Assembly: GCA_018222665.1 (NCBI GenBank) | Contig: JAAEZW010000006.1 | Coordinates: 1-19,942, forward strand | DNA length: 19,942 bases | Source of the DNA: Paracoccaceae bacterium | GTDB taxonomy: Bacteria > Pseudomonadota > Alphaproteobacteria > Rhodobacterales > Rhodobacteraceae | Reading direction: 5' to 3' | Shown: one piece after another, positions 8,428-16,059 of the stretch | Numbering within the stretch: the first letter of the stretch is position 1 | How the letters are laid out: each line of letters begins with the position of its first letter | Notes under the pieces: model-generated | Databases searched by the model: none | What the model was told of the DNA's origin: nothing | Seen by the model: only the letters and a program-made list of their open reading frames with translations | Made by a program: the position numbers and the translations under genes

Positions 8428-9802
8428 CACGCTCATTCTCATCAATGATCAATTGTCGCTCTAACGGGGGGACAGAGCGTTGATGGCAGGATCTGCGTTC
8501 ACACAATCGACAGGAAATGCCGATGGGTTCAAATGCATCTGGTCTTGCCAGATCAAGGCCGTCTGCATAAACTAACTGTTCGGCGTGTTTCACCTCGCAC
8601 CCCAAGGCGATTGCGAACCTGCGCAAAGGCGCATTGAACGAACCGCCCCCTTTGGTCACGTCCCGCGCAATGGATAGGTATCGAATGCCATCGGGTGTTT
8701 CGGCAAGTTGTCGCAAAAACTGCCCCGGTGTTTCGAAGGCACGGTGCACATTCCAAAGTGGGCATGCCCCCCCAAAACGCGCAAATTGAAGCCGTGTCGC
8801 AGAATGGCGTTTTGTGATGGTGCCTGCCTGATCCACGCGGACGAAGAAGAATGGAATGCCATTGTTTCCAGGTCGTTGCAACGTGGACAGGCGATGGGCC
8901 ACTTGTTCTATCGAGACACCAAAGTGGCTCGACAAACGCTCTAGATCGTGGCGTTCCATGCGCGCCGTTTCCAAAAATTCTTTATATGGCATCAGGGCTG
9001 CGCCCGCGAAATAATTGGCCAAACCGATTTTGGCGATTGCGCGTGCTTCTGGGCTTTGAAACCGTGCAAGATCAAGCGTCGCTTCCAAGAGTTTCTCCTG
9101 ACTTATCAAGGCCAGTTGTAAAAGGATTTGAAACCGCGCTGTTTCCGATGAAATGCGATTGCTGATGGTTAATATTTTGGTGTTTGGATCATAAATGCGT
9201 GTTGCGTCTTGATCGCTATTTTGCAAGGTTATCCCAAGCTCATGAAGCGCTTTGATGGCTTTGTCATGTATCCAATCTGGGCTTTGGCGTCCTTTGGCAA
9301 ATCCTTCTGCTGCACGATCAACGGCGTCAATGTAATTGTCGCAGTAGTGAAAGAAATCGCGCACCTCTTCCCACGGGCTAGGTTGAAGGCGTGCATCGTC
9401 GCGCCCCAGAGCCTCATCAAGTGATGCAAGGCGTTCCTGTGTCTGTCGATAGGCGCGGTGCAAATCCAGAAATGCACGTGCAATCGACGGTGCATTTGAT
9501 GCGGTTAATCGCATATCGGCCAATTGCGGTGGCGTGTCGCCAAAAATTGGATCGCTAAAGGCTTCTCTCATATCCGAAAACAGGCGTTCGTTCTCGCTTG
9601 ATGAAAGTTCGGTAACATCAAAACCAAACTCTTGTGCCAATGCCAGAATAACGGTGCCAGACAGTGGGCGGTTGTTATTTTCCATCTGGTTCAGATACGG
9701 AAGGGATACGCCAAGTTTGGATGCAAAATCCTTTTGCGTTAACCCTAAGCGTTGCCGCATGTCGCGCAATTTTGCGCCCGAATATAGTTTTCGATTTGCC
9801 AT
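8402..9802 (-). CDS. pccR: Short-chain fatty acyl-CoA regulator (ScfR family, PccR type)
   Basis: ScfR proteins sense short-chain acyl-CoA metabolism; in Rhodobacter sphaeroides PccR controls propionyl-CoA carboxylase. The 466-residue product has an XRE-type helix-turn-helix at about residues 9-62 (LRDMRQRLGLTQKDFASKLGVS), a central IrrE/DUF955-like region without the HExxH metal motif, and a C-terminal domain with Cys431, Cys434 and Cys439 in SCRLCERRSC, a hallmark of this group. The ATG at 9802 (MANRKLY) fits the family; a TTG at 9826 is in frame but unlikely. No ribosome binding site is clear, and TTTGC words run right up to the ATG, which suggests autoregulation. The gene follows the MFS gene by 49 bases and may also be read from its promoter. 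Confidence 0.9.
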   Translation of the reverse strand: MANRKLYSGAKLRDMRQRLGLTQKDFASKLGVSLPYLNQMENNNRPLSGTVILALAQEFGFDVTELSSSENERLFSDMREAFSDPIFGDTPPQLADMRLTASNAPSIARAFLDLHRAYRQTQERLASLDEALGRDDARLQPSPWEEVRDFFHYCDNYIDAVDRAAEGFAKGRQSPDWIHDKAIKALHELGITLQNSDQDATRIYDPNTKILTISNRISSETARFQILLQLALISQEKLLEATLDLARFQSPEARAIAKIGLANYFAGAALMPYKEFLETARMERHDLERLSSHFGVSIEQVAHRLSTLQRPGNNGIPFFFVRVDQAGTITKRHSATRLQFARFGGACPLWNVHRAFETPGQFLRQLAETPDGIRYLSIARDVTKGGGSFNAPLRRFAIALGCEVKHAEQLVYADGLDLARPDAFEPIGISCRLCERRSCHQRSVPPLERQLIIDENERAMLPYRVR

Positions 9803-9850
9803 TTGCGCAGTTTGCACGATTTGCAAACCAATGTCAGCAAAGTTTGCAAA
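9795..9850. promoter_or_regulatory. TTTGCAAA-type operator cluster in front of the ScfR regulator
   Basis: Two perfect TTTGCAAA words lie at 9820-9827 and 9843-9850, between the MFS stop and the regulator start. Partial TTTGC copies occur at 9795, 9802 and 9811, those at 9802, 9811 and 9820 with a nine-base period. ScfR/RamB-type regulators are known to bind TTTGCAAA-containing sites, so autoregulation is likely. The spacing between perfect copies (15 bases) differs from the short spacing I recall for PccR. Confidence 0.65.
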
Positions 9851-9851
9851 C

Positions 9852-11069
9852 TTAATCCGCTGTTAGTGTTTGGTTGCGTTTTATCACCAGCAGGATCAGT
9901 AAAATGCCAAAAAAAACGGATAGCCACATGAGCGCGATTAAAGCAAGGTCCCCTGAACCCACGTGTAACACGGGGCCTGCCAATGCCGATAATGCCGCCC
10001 CACCACCAATCATCATAGCACTGCCAAGTCCTGATGCAGTGCCGGCCAGCTTTGGTTTGATCGCCAACATGCCGGCGGTTGCGTTTGGAATGCTCATCCC
10101 GTTACCGAGGCCGACAAATGTCATAAATCCAAAAAAGCTAAGCGCGCTGCCGTATCCCAGTGCGCTGATTGCGAACGATAGGGACATGCCGAAAAGTGCA
10201 AGCACCAAGCCATAAAGGACCATCAAATCAATCCCAATCGACTTGGAATAGCGACCCGCAATAAAGTTGCCAAAGAAATAGCCAAAGGCAGGTGCGCCCA
10301 GAAATAACCCTACACTTTGCGGATCAAGTGCATAGACCTCGGCGCCGACTGCGGGCGCCCCACCAAGGTACACAAAAAACGCCCCAGATCCAAATGCCGA
10401 GGCAAGGCAATATCCCCAGAACCGTTTTGACGTAAGTAGGATTGGATAATTTTGGAACTGCTCCAGGATGGATTTATCGCTAACCGGTGCGGTTTCACCC
10501 TGATCAATATAGCTAAGCACCAGCATGATCAACCCAAGGCCAGCCAATACGAAAAATGTGCCCTCCCAGCCAAAGTTTGTATCAATGAAACCGCCCAAGG
10601 CGGGGCTGAACATTGGAACTACGGCCATGCCCATGGTGACATAGGCAATACGCGATCCAGAGCTGGCAGTGTCCGTTGTGTCACGAACAATCGCGCGCGA
10701 GACGATCATACAGGTCGCGGCAACAGATTGGATAGCGCGGTAAATCAAAAACGTTTCAAAGCTCTGCGCATAGGCGCAACTGATAGATGCAATCACAAAG
10801 ATAATCAACGAAACTTGGACAATTTTGCGCCGACCAATACGATCGGAAATGGGGCCGGCAAATAATTGAATAAGGGCACTGGTCCCAAGGTAGACACCAA
10901 CAGACAAACCCATTGCAGCCGGTGTTGTCGAAAACTCCATCGCCATCTGTGGGAGACTGGGCAAATAAATATTCATCGCCAGCGCCGAGATTGAGGCCAG
11001 CAGAACAAGGGTCAGCATTGTTGGTTGTGTGGTGCGATCAAAGAAACGCGCGGCTGGAAAATTGTCCAT
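9852..11069 (-). CDS. MFS transporter, Bcr/CflA family
   Basis: This 405-residue inner-membrane protein has about twelve hydrophobic segments and belongs to the major facilitator superfamily. The first inter-helix loop holds GPISDRIGRRK (residues 72-82), the MFS motif A, and the fifth helix holds MFSPALGGFIDT, a drug/proton antiporter-type motif. The N-terminal LASISALAMNIYLPSLP matches the Bcr/CflA efflux group (bicyclomycin, chloramphenicol, sulfonamide exporters), though the true substrate cannot be read from sequence. A GGAGG lies 15 bases before the ATG, a little far; Met18 is an alternative start. The gene is divergent from pccB across the TTTGCAAA cluster and is followed by the ScfR regulator, which hints at coregulation with propionyl-CoA metabolism. 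Confidence 0.88.
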   Translation of the reverse strand: MDNFPAARFFDRTTQPTMLTLVLLASISALAMNIYLPSLPQMAMEFSTTPAAMGLSVGVYLGTSALIQLFAGPISDRIGRRKIVQVSLIIFVIASISCAYAQSFETFLIYRAIQSVAATCMIVSRAIVRDTTDTASSGSRIAYVTMGMAVVPMFSPALGGFIDTNFGWEGTFFVLAGLGLIMLVLSYIDQGETAPVSDKSILEQFQNYPILLTSKRFWGYCLASAFGSGAFFVYLGGAPAVGAEVYALDPQSVGLFLGAPAFGYFFGNFIAGRYSKSIGIDLMVLYGLVLALFGMSLSFAISALGYGSALSFFGFMTFVGLGNGMSIPNATAGMLAIKPKLAGTASGLGSAMMIGGGAALSALAGPVLHVGSGDLALIALMWLSVFFGILLILLVIKRNQTLTAD

Positions 11070-11119
11070 ACGAAACAGCTAAAACCTCCGCTCTGGGTTG
11101 TCCATGTGAAAACGAATAA

Positions 11120-11175
11120 TTTGCAAATTCGCAAATTAGCAAAAAATGATTTACATAAATTTGCAAATTTGCCGA
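11120..11175. promoter_or_regulatory. TTTGCAAA-type operator array between the MFS gene and pccB
   Basis: Three eight-base units run head to tail at 11120-11143: TTTGCAAA, TTCGCAAA and TTAGCAAA. A second perfect TTTGCAAA lies at 11160-11167, followed directly by a partial TTTGCCGA. The array sits 50 bases before the MFS start and about 60 before the pccB start, so one regulator bound here could act on both. The ScfR protein encoded next door is the obvious candidate from what is known of PccR. Confidence 0.75.
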
Positions 11176-11236
11176 AAAAGCCTTGGTAATGCTGCAGGTG
11201 CAGTGTAAGCAGGCTAAAATGAAAAAAGAGGTTGCT

Positions 11237-12769
11237 ATGAAAGATATTTTGCAAGAGCTGGAAGATCGCCGTGGGGCCGCGCGTCTGGGCGGTGGTCAAA
11301 AGCGCATTGATGCACAGCATTCAAAGGGTAAACTAACCGCGCGTGAGCGTATCGAACTTTTGCTGGATGAAGGCAGCTTTGAAGAGTTTGACATGTTTGT
11401 TGCACACCGCTGCACCGATTTTGGCATGGAAAATCAACGTCCTGCTGGGGATGGTGTCGTGACGGGATGGGGCACAATCAATGGTCGCATGGTCTATGTG
11501 TTCTCTCAGGACTTTACGGTTCTGGGCGGTTCCGTATCTGCAACGCATGCGCAAAAGATTTGCAAAATAATGGATATGGCCGTCGAAAACGGCGCACCTG
11601 TGATTGGTTTGAACGATTCTGGGGGCGCGCGTATTCAAGAGGGCGTGGACAGCCTTGCGGGGTATGGTGAAGTCTTTAAACGCAACATCCAGGCCTCTGG
11701 CGTTGTTCCACAGATTTCTGTGATTATGGGGCCATGTGCAGGTGGCGCGGTATATTCGCCTGCGATGACCGACTTTATCTTTATGGTCAAGGACAGCTCT
11801 TACATGTTTGTGACGGGTCCTGATGTTGTGAAAACAGTGACAAACGAAGTTGTCACAGCAGAAGAACTAGGCGGTGCCTCCACGCACACGAAAAAATCAT
11901 CTGTCGCAGATGGCGCATTCGAAAATGAAGTTGAAGCGTTGAGCGAAGTGCGCCGTTTGGTTGATTTCCTACCACTGAACAACCGCGATAAAGCGCCTGT
12001 GCGCCCCTTCTTTGATGAACCTGGCCGTGTTGAGGCGTCATTGGATACATTGGTTCCTGACAACCCCAACACGCCATATGACATGAAAGAGCTGATCACG
12101 AAATTGGCGGATGAAGGTGATTTTTACGAAATCCAAGAGGAGTTCGCGAAAAACATTATCACAGGTTTTGTGCGTCTAGAGGGACAAACAGTGGGTGTCG
12201 TTGCCAACCAACCGATGGTTTTGGCGGGATGCTTAGACATCGACAGCGCACGCAAGGCTGCGCGCTTTGTGCGTTTCTGTGATGCGTTTGAAATTCCAAT
12301 ACTGACACTGATTGACGTTCCTGGTTTCTTGCCTGGCAAATCACAGGAATATGATGGGATCATCAAACACGGTGCAAAACTGCTGTTCGCTTATGGTGAA
12401 GCAACCGTTCCAAAAGTGACCGTCATCACACGTAAAGCATACGGTGGTGCCTATGTTGTGATGTCCTCTAAACATCTGCGGGGTGATTTCAACTACGCGT
12501 GGCCAACTGCGGAAATCGCGGTAATGGGTGCCAAAGGCGCGACTGAAATTATCCACCGTGCGGATTTGGGCGATGCCGATAAAATTGCGCAGCACACCGT
12601 GGATTATGAAGATCGTTTTGCAAACCCATTTGTTGCTGCCGAACGCGGTTTCGTGGACGAGGTCATTCAACCCCGTTCAACACGCAAACGGGTGGCACGC
12701 GCCTTTGCATCTTTGCGCAACAAAAAGGCGCAAAACCCATGGAAAAAGCACGACAACATTCCGCTATAA
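11237..12769 (+). CDS. pccB: Propionyl-CoA carboxylase beta subunit (carboxyltransferase)
   Basis: PccB moves the carboxyl group from biotin to propionyl-CoA, giving methylmalonyl-CoA; it works in a complex with PccA. The 510-residue product starts [20 protein letters not shown], the normal PccB N-terminus, and has the two crotonase-like halves. Key stretches are [20 protein letters not shown] and [12 protein letters not shown] in the N-half and DVPGFLPG and [16 protein letters not shown] in the C-half, with a PccB-like end ([11 protein letters not shown]). An AGAGG site precedes the ATG at 11237; the frame is open 18 codons earlier from a TTG but that part is not conserved-looking. It is the first gene of a tight operon with two small genes and pccA. 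Confidence 0.95.
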   Translation: MKDILQELEDRRGAARLGGGQKRIDAQHSKGKLTARERIELLLDEGSFEEFDMFVAHRCTDFGMENQRPAGDGVVTGWGTINGRMVYVFSQDFTVLGGSVSATHAQKICKIMDMAVENGAPVIGLNDSGGARIQEGVDSLAGYGEVFKRNIQASGVVPQISVIMGPCAGGAVYSPAMTDFIFMVKDSSYMFVTGPDVVKTVTNEVVTAEELGGASTHTKKSSVADGAFENEVEALSEVRRLVDFLPLNNRDKAPVRPFFDEPGRVEASLDTLVPDNPNTPYDMKELITKLADEGDFYEIQEEFAKNIITGFVRLEGQTVGVVANQPMVLAGCLDIDSARKAARFVRFCDAFEIPILTLIDVPGFLPGKSQEYDGIIKHGAKLLFAYGEATVPKVTVITRKAYGGAYVVMSSKHLRGDFNYAWPTAEIAVMGAKGATEIIHRADLGDADKIAQHTVDYEDRFANPFVAAERGFVDEVIQPRSTRKRVARAFASLRNKKAQNPWKKHDNIPL

Positions 12770-12809
12770 AATGACTTGGATGACTAGCGACATAAACGGT
12801 GAATACGTC

Positions 12810-13115
12810 ATGGCGCGGCGCTTGCCGGCGCGCTTTGATCTCTGTGTTGAAACGACACTGCCGTTGATGTCACGTCGCAAATTGGCCTTGCAAATCCGTC
12901 AGGATATGTGGCGCGTTTTGCAAAATCTGCGGGGCTTTTTGCCCGCGGTATCGGTGACGCGTTTGGGTGATGGGGTGCAGGTGCGTGCAGGTGGTCAATT
13001 CACCTGTCCCGTCCATGTTCCCTCTGCCGAGGCAAAATTGCGCGACATGCTGAATGACGCTGCGCGTCGTCAGCGTTGGTCAAACTTTGCAAAACGAAAG
13101 GGTGCATCATGTTAA
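12810..13115 (+). CDS. Hypothetical protein between pccB and pccA (first)
   Basis: I cannot assign a function. The 101-residue protein is basic (MARRLPARFDLCVETTLPLM), without signal peptide or membrane helix, and looks folded, with an R/W-rich helical stretch (RQDMWRVLQNLRGF) and a basic C-terminus. The ATG at 12810 is preceded by GGTGA at a good distance; ATGs at 12771 and 12780 are in frame and would add 13 or 10 residues, the first starting one base after the pccB stop. Its stop overlaps the start of the next gene (ATG at 13109), so the four genes are probably translated as a coupled operon. Its place between the carboxylase subunits suggests an accessory role, which is inference. Confidence 0.75.
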   Translation: MARRLPARFDLCVETTLPLMSRRKLALQIRQDMWRVLQNLRGFLPAVSVTRLGDGVQVRAGGQFTCPVHVPSAEAKLRDMLNDAARRQRWSNFAKRKGASC

Positions 13116-13459
13116 AGCATCGCGGATTTCCAGGACGCCTTCCGGGGACGGATTTTCAATTCACGATCCGTCGTCCAAACCCAAAAGGTGTCACGCCGAT
13201 CACAGCACGTGAACGTTTCCGCGATCGCAAACCTGCGGACCGCCGTGCAGATGCAGGATTTGTAACCGCCCTTGTGCAACATTTTTGGGATCAACCGTTT
13301 GAGCGCGGCAATTTAGATGCAGGGCGGCTTAGCTGGCTTTTTGGTCGCGAAGTCAAACCCTACGATGATCCTTTTGATCCAGAAGATTACGAAGCGCTTC
13401 TGATTTTGGATTTGAACCTAATCAAAGCCAATTTCCCAGATGCCTTCGAGCCCGAATAA
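13109..13459 (+). CDS. Hypothetical protein between pccB and pccA (second)
   Basis: Function unknown. The 116-residue protein is soluble-looking: a basic N-terminal half (MLKHRGFPGRLPGTDFQF, then ARERFRDRKPADRRADAG), a central FVTALVQHFWDQPFERG, and an acidic C-terminal third (YDDPFDPEDYEALLILDLNL, ending FEPE). The ATG overlaps the stop of the previous gene and AAAGGG lies seven bases upstream, so both coupling and its own binding site support the start. pccA begins 15 bases after its stop. No conserved motif was recognised. Confidence 0.8.
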   Translation: MLKHRGFPGRLPGTDFQFTIRRPNPKGVTPITARERFRDRKPADRRADAGFVTALVQHFWDQPFERGNLDAGRLSWLFGREVKPYDDPFDPEDYEALLILDLNLIKANFPDAFEPE

Positions 13460-13474
13460 GAAAGGAACAGAGAC

Positions 13475-15475
13475 ATGTTCGATAAAATTTTGATTGCTAA
13501 CCGTGGCGAAATCGCCTGCCGCGTGATTAAGACAGCCCGCAAAATGGGCATCAAAACCGTTGCCATTTATTCAGATGCTGACCGCAATGCATTGCACGTT
13601 GAAATGGCAGACGAAGCGGTCCACATCGGCCCACCCCCTGCGAACCAATCCTATATCGTGATTGATAAAGTGATGGAGGCGATCAAGGCGACAAGTGCCC
13701 AAGCGGTACATCCAGGTTACGGGTTCCTCTCCGAAAACCCAAAATTTGCAGAAGCCTTGGCCGCCGCAAATGTTGCATTCATCGGCCCACCTGTTGGTGC
13801 GATTGAAAGCATGGGTGACAAAATCACATCCAAGAAAATCGCCCAAGAGGCAGGGGTTTCAACCGTGCCTGGTTACATGGGATTAATCGAGGATGCAGAT
13901 GAGGCCGTGAAAATCAGCCAACAAATCGGATATCCTGTCATGATCAAGGCCTCTGCCGGTGGTGGTGGTAAAGGCATGCGGATTGCGTGGAATGATGAGG
14001 AAGCGCGCGAAGGTTTCCAATCCTCTAAAAACGAGGCGGCAAACAGCTTTGGCGATGATCGTATCTTTATCGAAAAATTCGTGACACAGCCGCGCCACAT
14101 CGAAATTCAAGTTTTGGCAGATGCACATGGAAACTGTATTTATCTGAATGAACGCGAATGTTCGATCCAGCGTCGGAACCAAAAGGTTGTTGAAGAAGCG
14201 CCAAGCCCATTTTTGGATGAGGCAACGCGCAAAGCGATGGGTGAACAATCCTGTGCGTTGGCCAAGGCCGTTGGATATGCGTCCGCTGGTACAGTTGAAT
14301 TTATCGTTGATGGGGATCGCAATTTTTACTTCCTAGAAATGAACACACGTTTGCAGGTGGAACACCCTGTGACCGAATTGATCACGGGTGTTGATTTGGT
14401 TGAACAGATGATCCGCGTTGCAAATGGCGAACCGCTGTCAATCACGCAGGATGATGTAAAAATCAACGGCTGGGCGATTGAAAACCGTCTTTATGCCGAA
14501 GACCCCTATCGTAACTTCCTGCCATCCATTGGGCGCCTGACACGCTATCGCCCCCCTGCGGAAGAGGCGACAGAAACGGCAGTTGTGCGCAACGACACTG
14601 GCGTGTTTGAGGGTGGCGAAATCAGCATGTATTATGATCCAATGATCGCAAAACTATGTACATGGGCCCCAACCCGTGCAGATGCAATCGAGGAAATGCG
14701 CATTGCCCTTGATCGGTTCGAGCTTGAGGGGATCGGTCACAACCTACCATTCTTGGCCGCTGTAATGGATCATCCGAAATTCACATCTGGTGACATGACC
14801 ACAGCCTTCATTGCTGAGGAATATCCAGATGGTTTCCAAGGCGTTGAATTGAACGAGGCCGAGTTGCGTCGCATCGCGGCCTCTGCCGCTGCGATGAACC
14901 GCGTTGCGGAAATTCGCCGTACGAAAATTTCGGGCCGCATGGACAACCACGAACGTCGCGTGGGCGACAATTGGGTGGTGAGTCTGCAGGGTGAAAAATT
15001 TGCCGTATCCGTTGCCGCCGATACGGATGGGTCAACCGTCACCTTCGAGGACGGTGCATCACTGCGTGTCGAGGGGGATTGGACGCCTGGCATGATGCTG
15101 GCCGATATGACAGTTGATGGCGCACCATTGGTTATGAAGGTGGGCAAAATCACGGGCGGTTTCCGTATCCGCAATCGTGGCGCAGATCTAAAGGTGCATG
15201 TGCGTTCACCACGTCAGGCGGAATTGGCCCTGCATATGATCGAAAAATTACCACCAGACACATCCAAAATGTTGCTCTGCCCCATGCCGGGTCTGATCGT
15301 CAAAGTTGACGTTGAAGTTGGACAAGAGGTGCAAGAGGGGCAGGCGCTTTGTACAGTTGAGGCGATGAAAATGGAAAATATTTTGCGCGCTGAACGCAAA
15401 GGTATTGTTTCCAAAATCAACGCTGCTGCCGGCGACAGTTTAGCAGTTGACGACATTATCATGGAATTTGAGTGA
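13475..15475 (+). CDS. pccA: Propionyl-CoA carboxylase alpha subunit (biotin carboxylase and biotin carrier)
   Basis: PccA carboxylates its own biotin using ATP and bicarbonate and presents it to PccB. The 666-residue length is that of bacterial PccA. The biotin carboxylase domain fills about residues 1-450, beginning MFDKILIANRGEIACRVI, with the ATP-grasp glycine loop SAGGGGKGMR, the ERECSIQRRNQKVVEEAPSP stretch and EMNTRLQVEHPVTE. A linker domain follows, and the C-terminal biotinyl domain carries Lys632 in VEAMKMENI as the biotin attachment site. An AAAGGAA site precedes the ATG. The gene ends the pccB operon and converges with the DUF4174 gene 31 bases on. Confidence 0.96.
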   Translation: MFDKILIANRGEIACRVIKTARKMGIKTVAIYSDADRNALHVEMADEAVHIGPPPANQSYIVIDKVMEAIKATSAQAVHPGYGFLSENPKFAEALAAANVAFIGPPVGAIESMGDKITSKKIAQEAGVSTVPGYMGLIEDADEAVKISQQIGYPVMIKASAGGGGKGMRIAWNDEEAREGFQSSKNEAANSFGDDRIFIEKFVTQPRHIEIQVLADAHGNCIYLNERECSIQRRNQKVVEEAPSPFLDEATRKAMGEQSCALAKAVGYASAGTVEFIVDGDRNFYFLEMNTRLQVEHPVTELITGVDLVEQMIRVANGEPLSITQDDVKINGWAIENRLYAEDPYRNFLPSIGRLTRYRPPAEEATETAVVRNDTGVFEGGEISMYYDPMIAKLCTWAPTRADAIEEMRIALDRFELEGIGHNLPFLAAVMDHPKFTSGDMTTAFIAEEYPDGFQGVELNEAELRRIAASAAAMNRVAEIRRTKISGRMDNHERRVGDNWVVSLQGEKFAVSVAADTDGSTVTFEDGASLRVEGDWTPGMMLADMTVDGAPLVMKVGKITGGFRIRNRGADLKVHVRSPRQAELALHMIEKLPPDTSKMLLCPMPGLIVKVDVEVGQEVQEGQALCTVEAMKMENILRAERKGIVSKINAAAGDSLAVDDIIMEFE

Positions 15476-15506
15476 TCACATCACGTGACATAAGTGCGGG
15501 AATGCG

Positions 15507-15932
15507 TCAGTTATCTTGGCGCATTTCCTGCTGTCGCATCGGCATTTTGTCGATGGTGCGTGAAATTTCGCGAATGTCCCATGGAAATGGTTTGCGCAAG
15601 GCCTTGTGCCCGTCTTTTCCGATCAGCAATATCATAAAGCCATGGGGCCGAAATGTTGTGCGCAGCTTTGATTTCATCGCAGGATTGGTATCTATTGCCA
15701 CCACCACATCACGGTCCCGCAATGCCTCAACTTCTTCGTTGATCATGGCCAATTGGTCTTGGAACCGTGGATCACGGTCGGAATTTGCAAAAACCACCAG
15801 GACACGGTTTTGCCATTCATATGCGCCGATATCGGTGCTTGGCGTAACATCAAGGAATATCGTGTCAGCGTCGCTTGCAACAACTTGGGTTGCACAAAAG
15901 GCGGCAAATAAGATGGATGTAACGAATTTCAT
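15507..15932 (-). CDS. Exported DUF4174 family protein
   Basis: The 141-residue product begins with a signal peptide, MKFVTSILFAAFCATQVVAS, with a likely cut after residue 19, so it should be periplasmic. The mature part (YEWQNRVLVVFANSDRDPRF, then VVVAIDT and GFMILLIGKDGHKALRKPFPW) matches the DUF4174 family, small proteins with a thioredoxin-like fold but no visible CxxC pair. Function is unknown. An AAAGGGAG site precedes the ATG; the frame is open 70 codons earlier but the signal peptide fixes the start. The gene lies on the opposite strand between pccA and the mutase gene, divergent from the latter with a 127-base gap. Confidence 0.8.
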   Translation of the reverse strand: MKFVTSILFAAFCATQVVASDADTIFLDVTPSTDIGAYEWQNRVLVVFANSDRDPRFQDQLAMINEEVEALRDRDVVVAIDTNPAMKSKLRTTFRPHGFMILLIGKDGHKALRKPFPWDIREISRTIDKMPMRQQEMRQDN

Positions 15933-16059
15933 GGCTGCTCCCTTTCTCTCAAAGATAGGGGGCGCAGATACGAATGCAAAGAGGGCACAGAGTTTTTGTG
16001 CCTGATAATTGACTGCGCTGAGCGAGATGTTTCGAACGCCGCGCAAAAAGGAGAGCGAT

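Noticed and set aside
12617..13093. TTTGCAAA words inside pccB (12617-12624), the next gene (12917-12924) and at 13086-13093; also 11559-11566 and 15784-15791
   Set aside because: They are single copies inside coding sequence and show the word is fairly common here, so only clusters in gaps were called operators.
15481..15488. TCACGTGA palindrome between pccA and the DUF4174 gene
   Set aside because: It is short, lies between two converging gene ends, and has no stem or T-run to suggest a terminator or operator.
16009..16059. N-terminal extension of the mutase by 17 codons
   Set aside because: A strong ribosome binding site and family-like start occur at 16060; the extension has neither.
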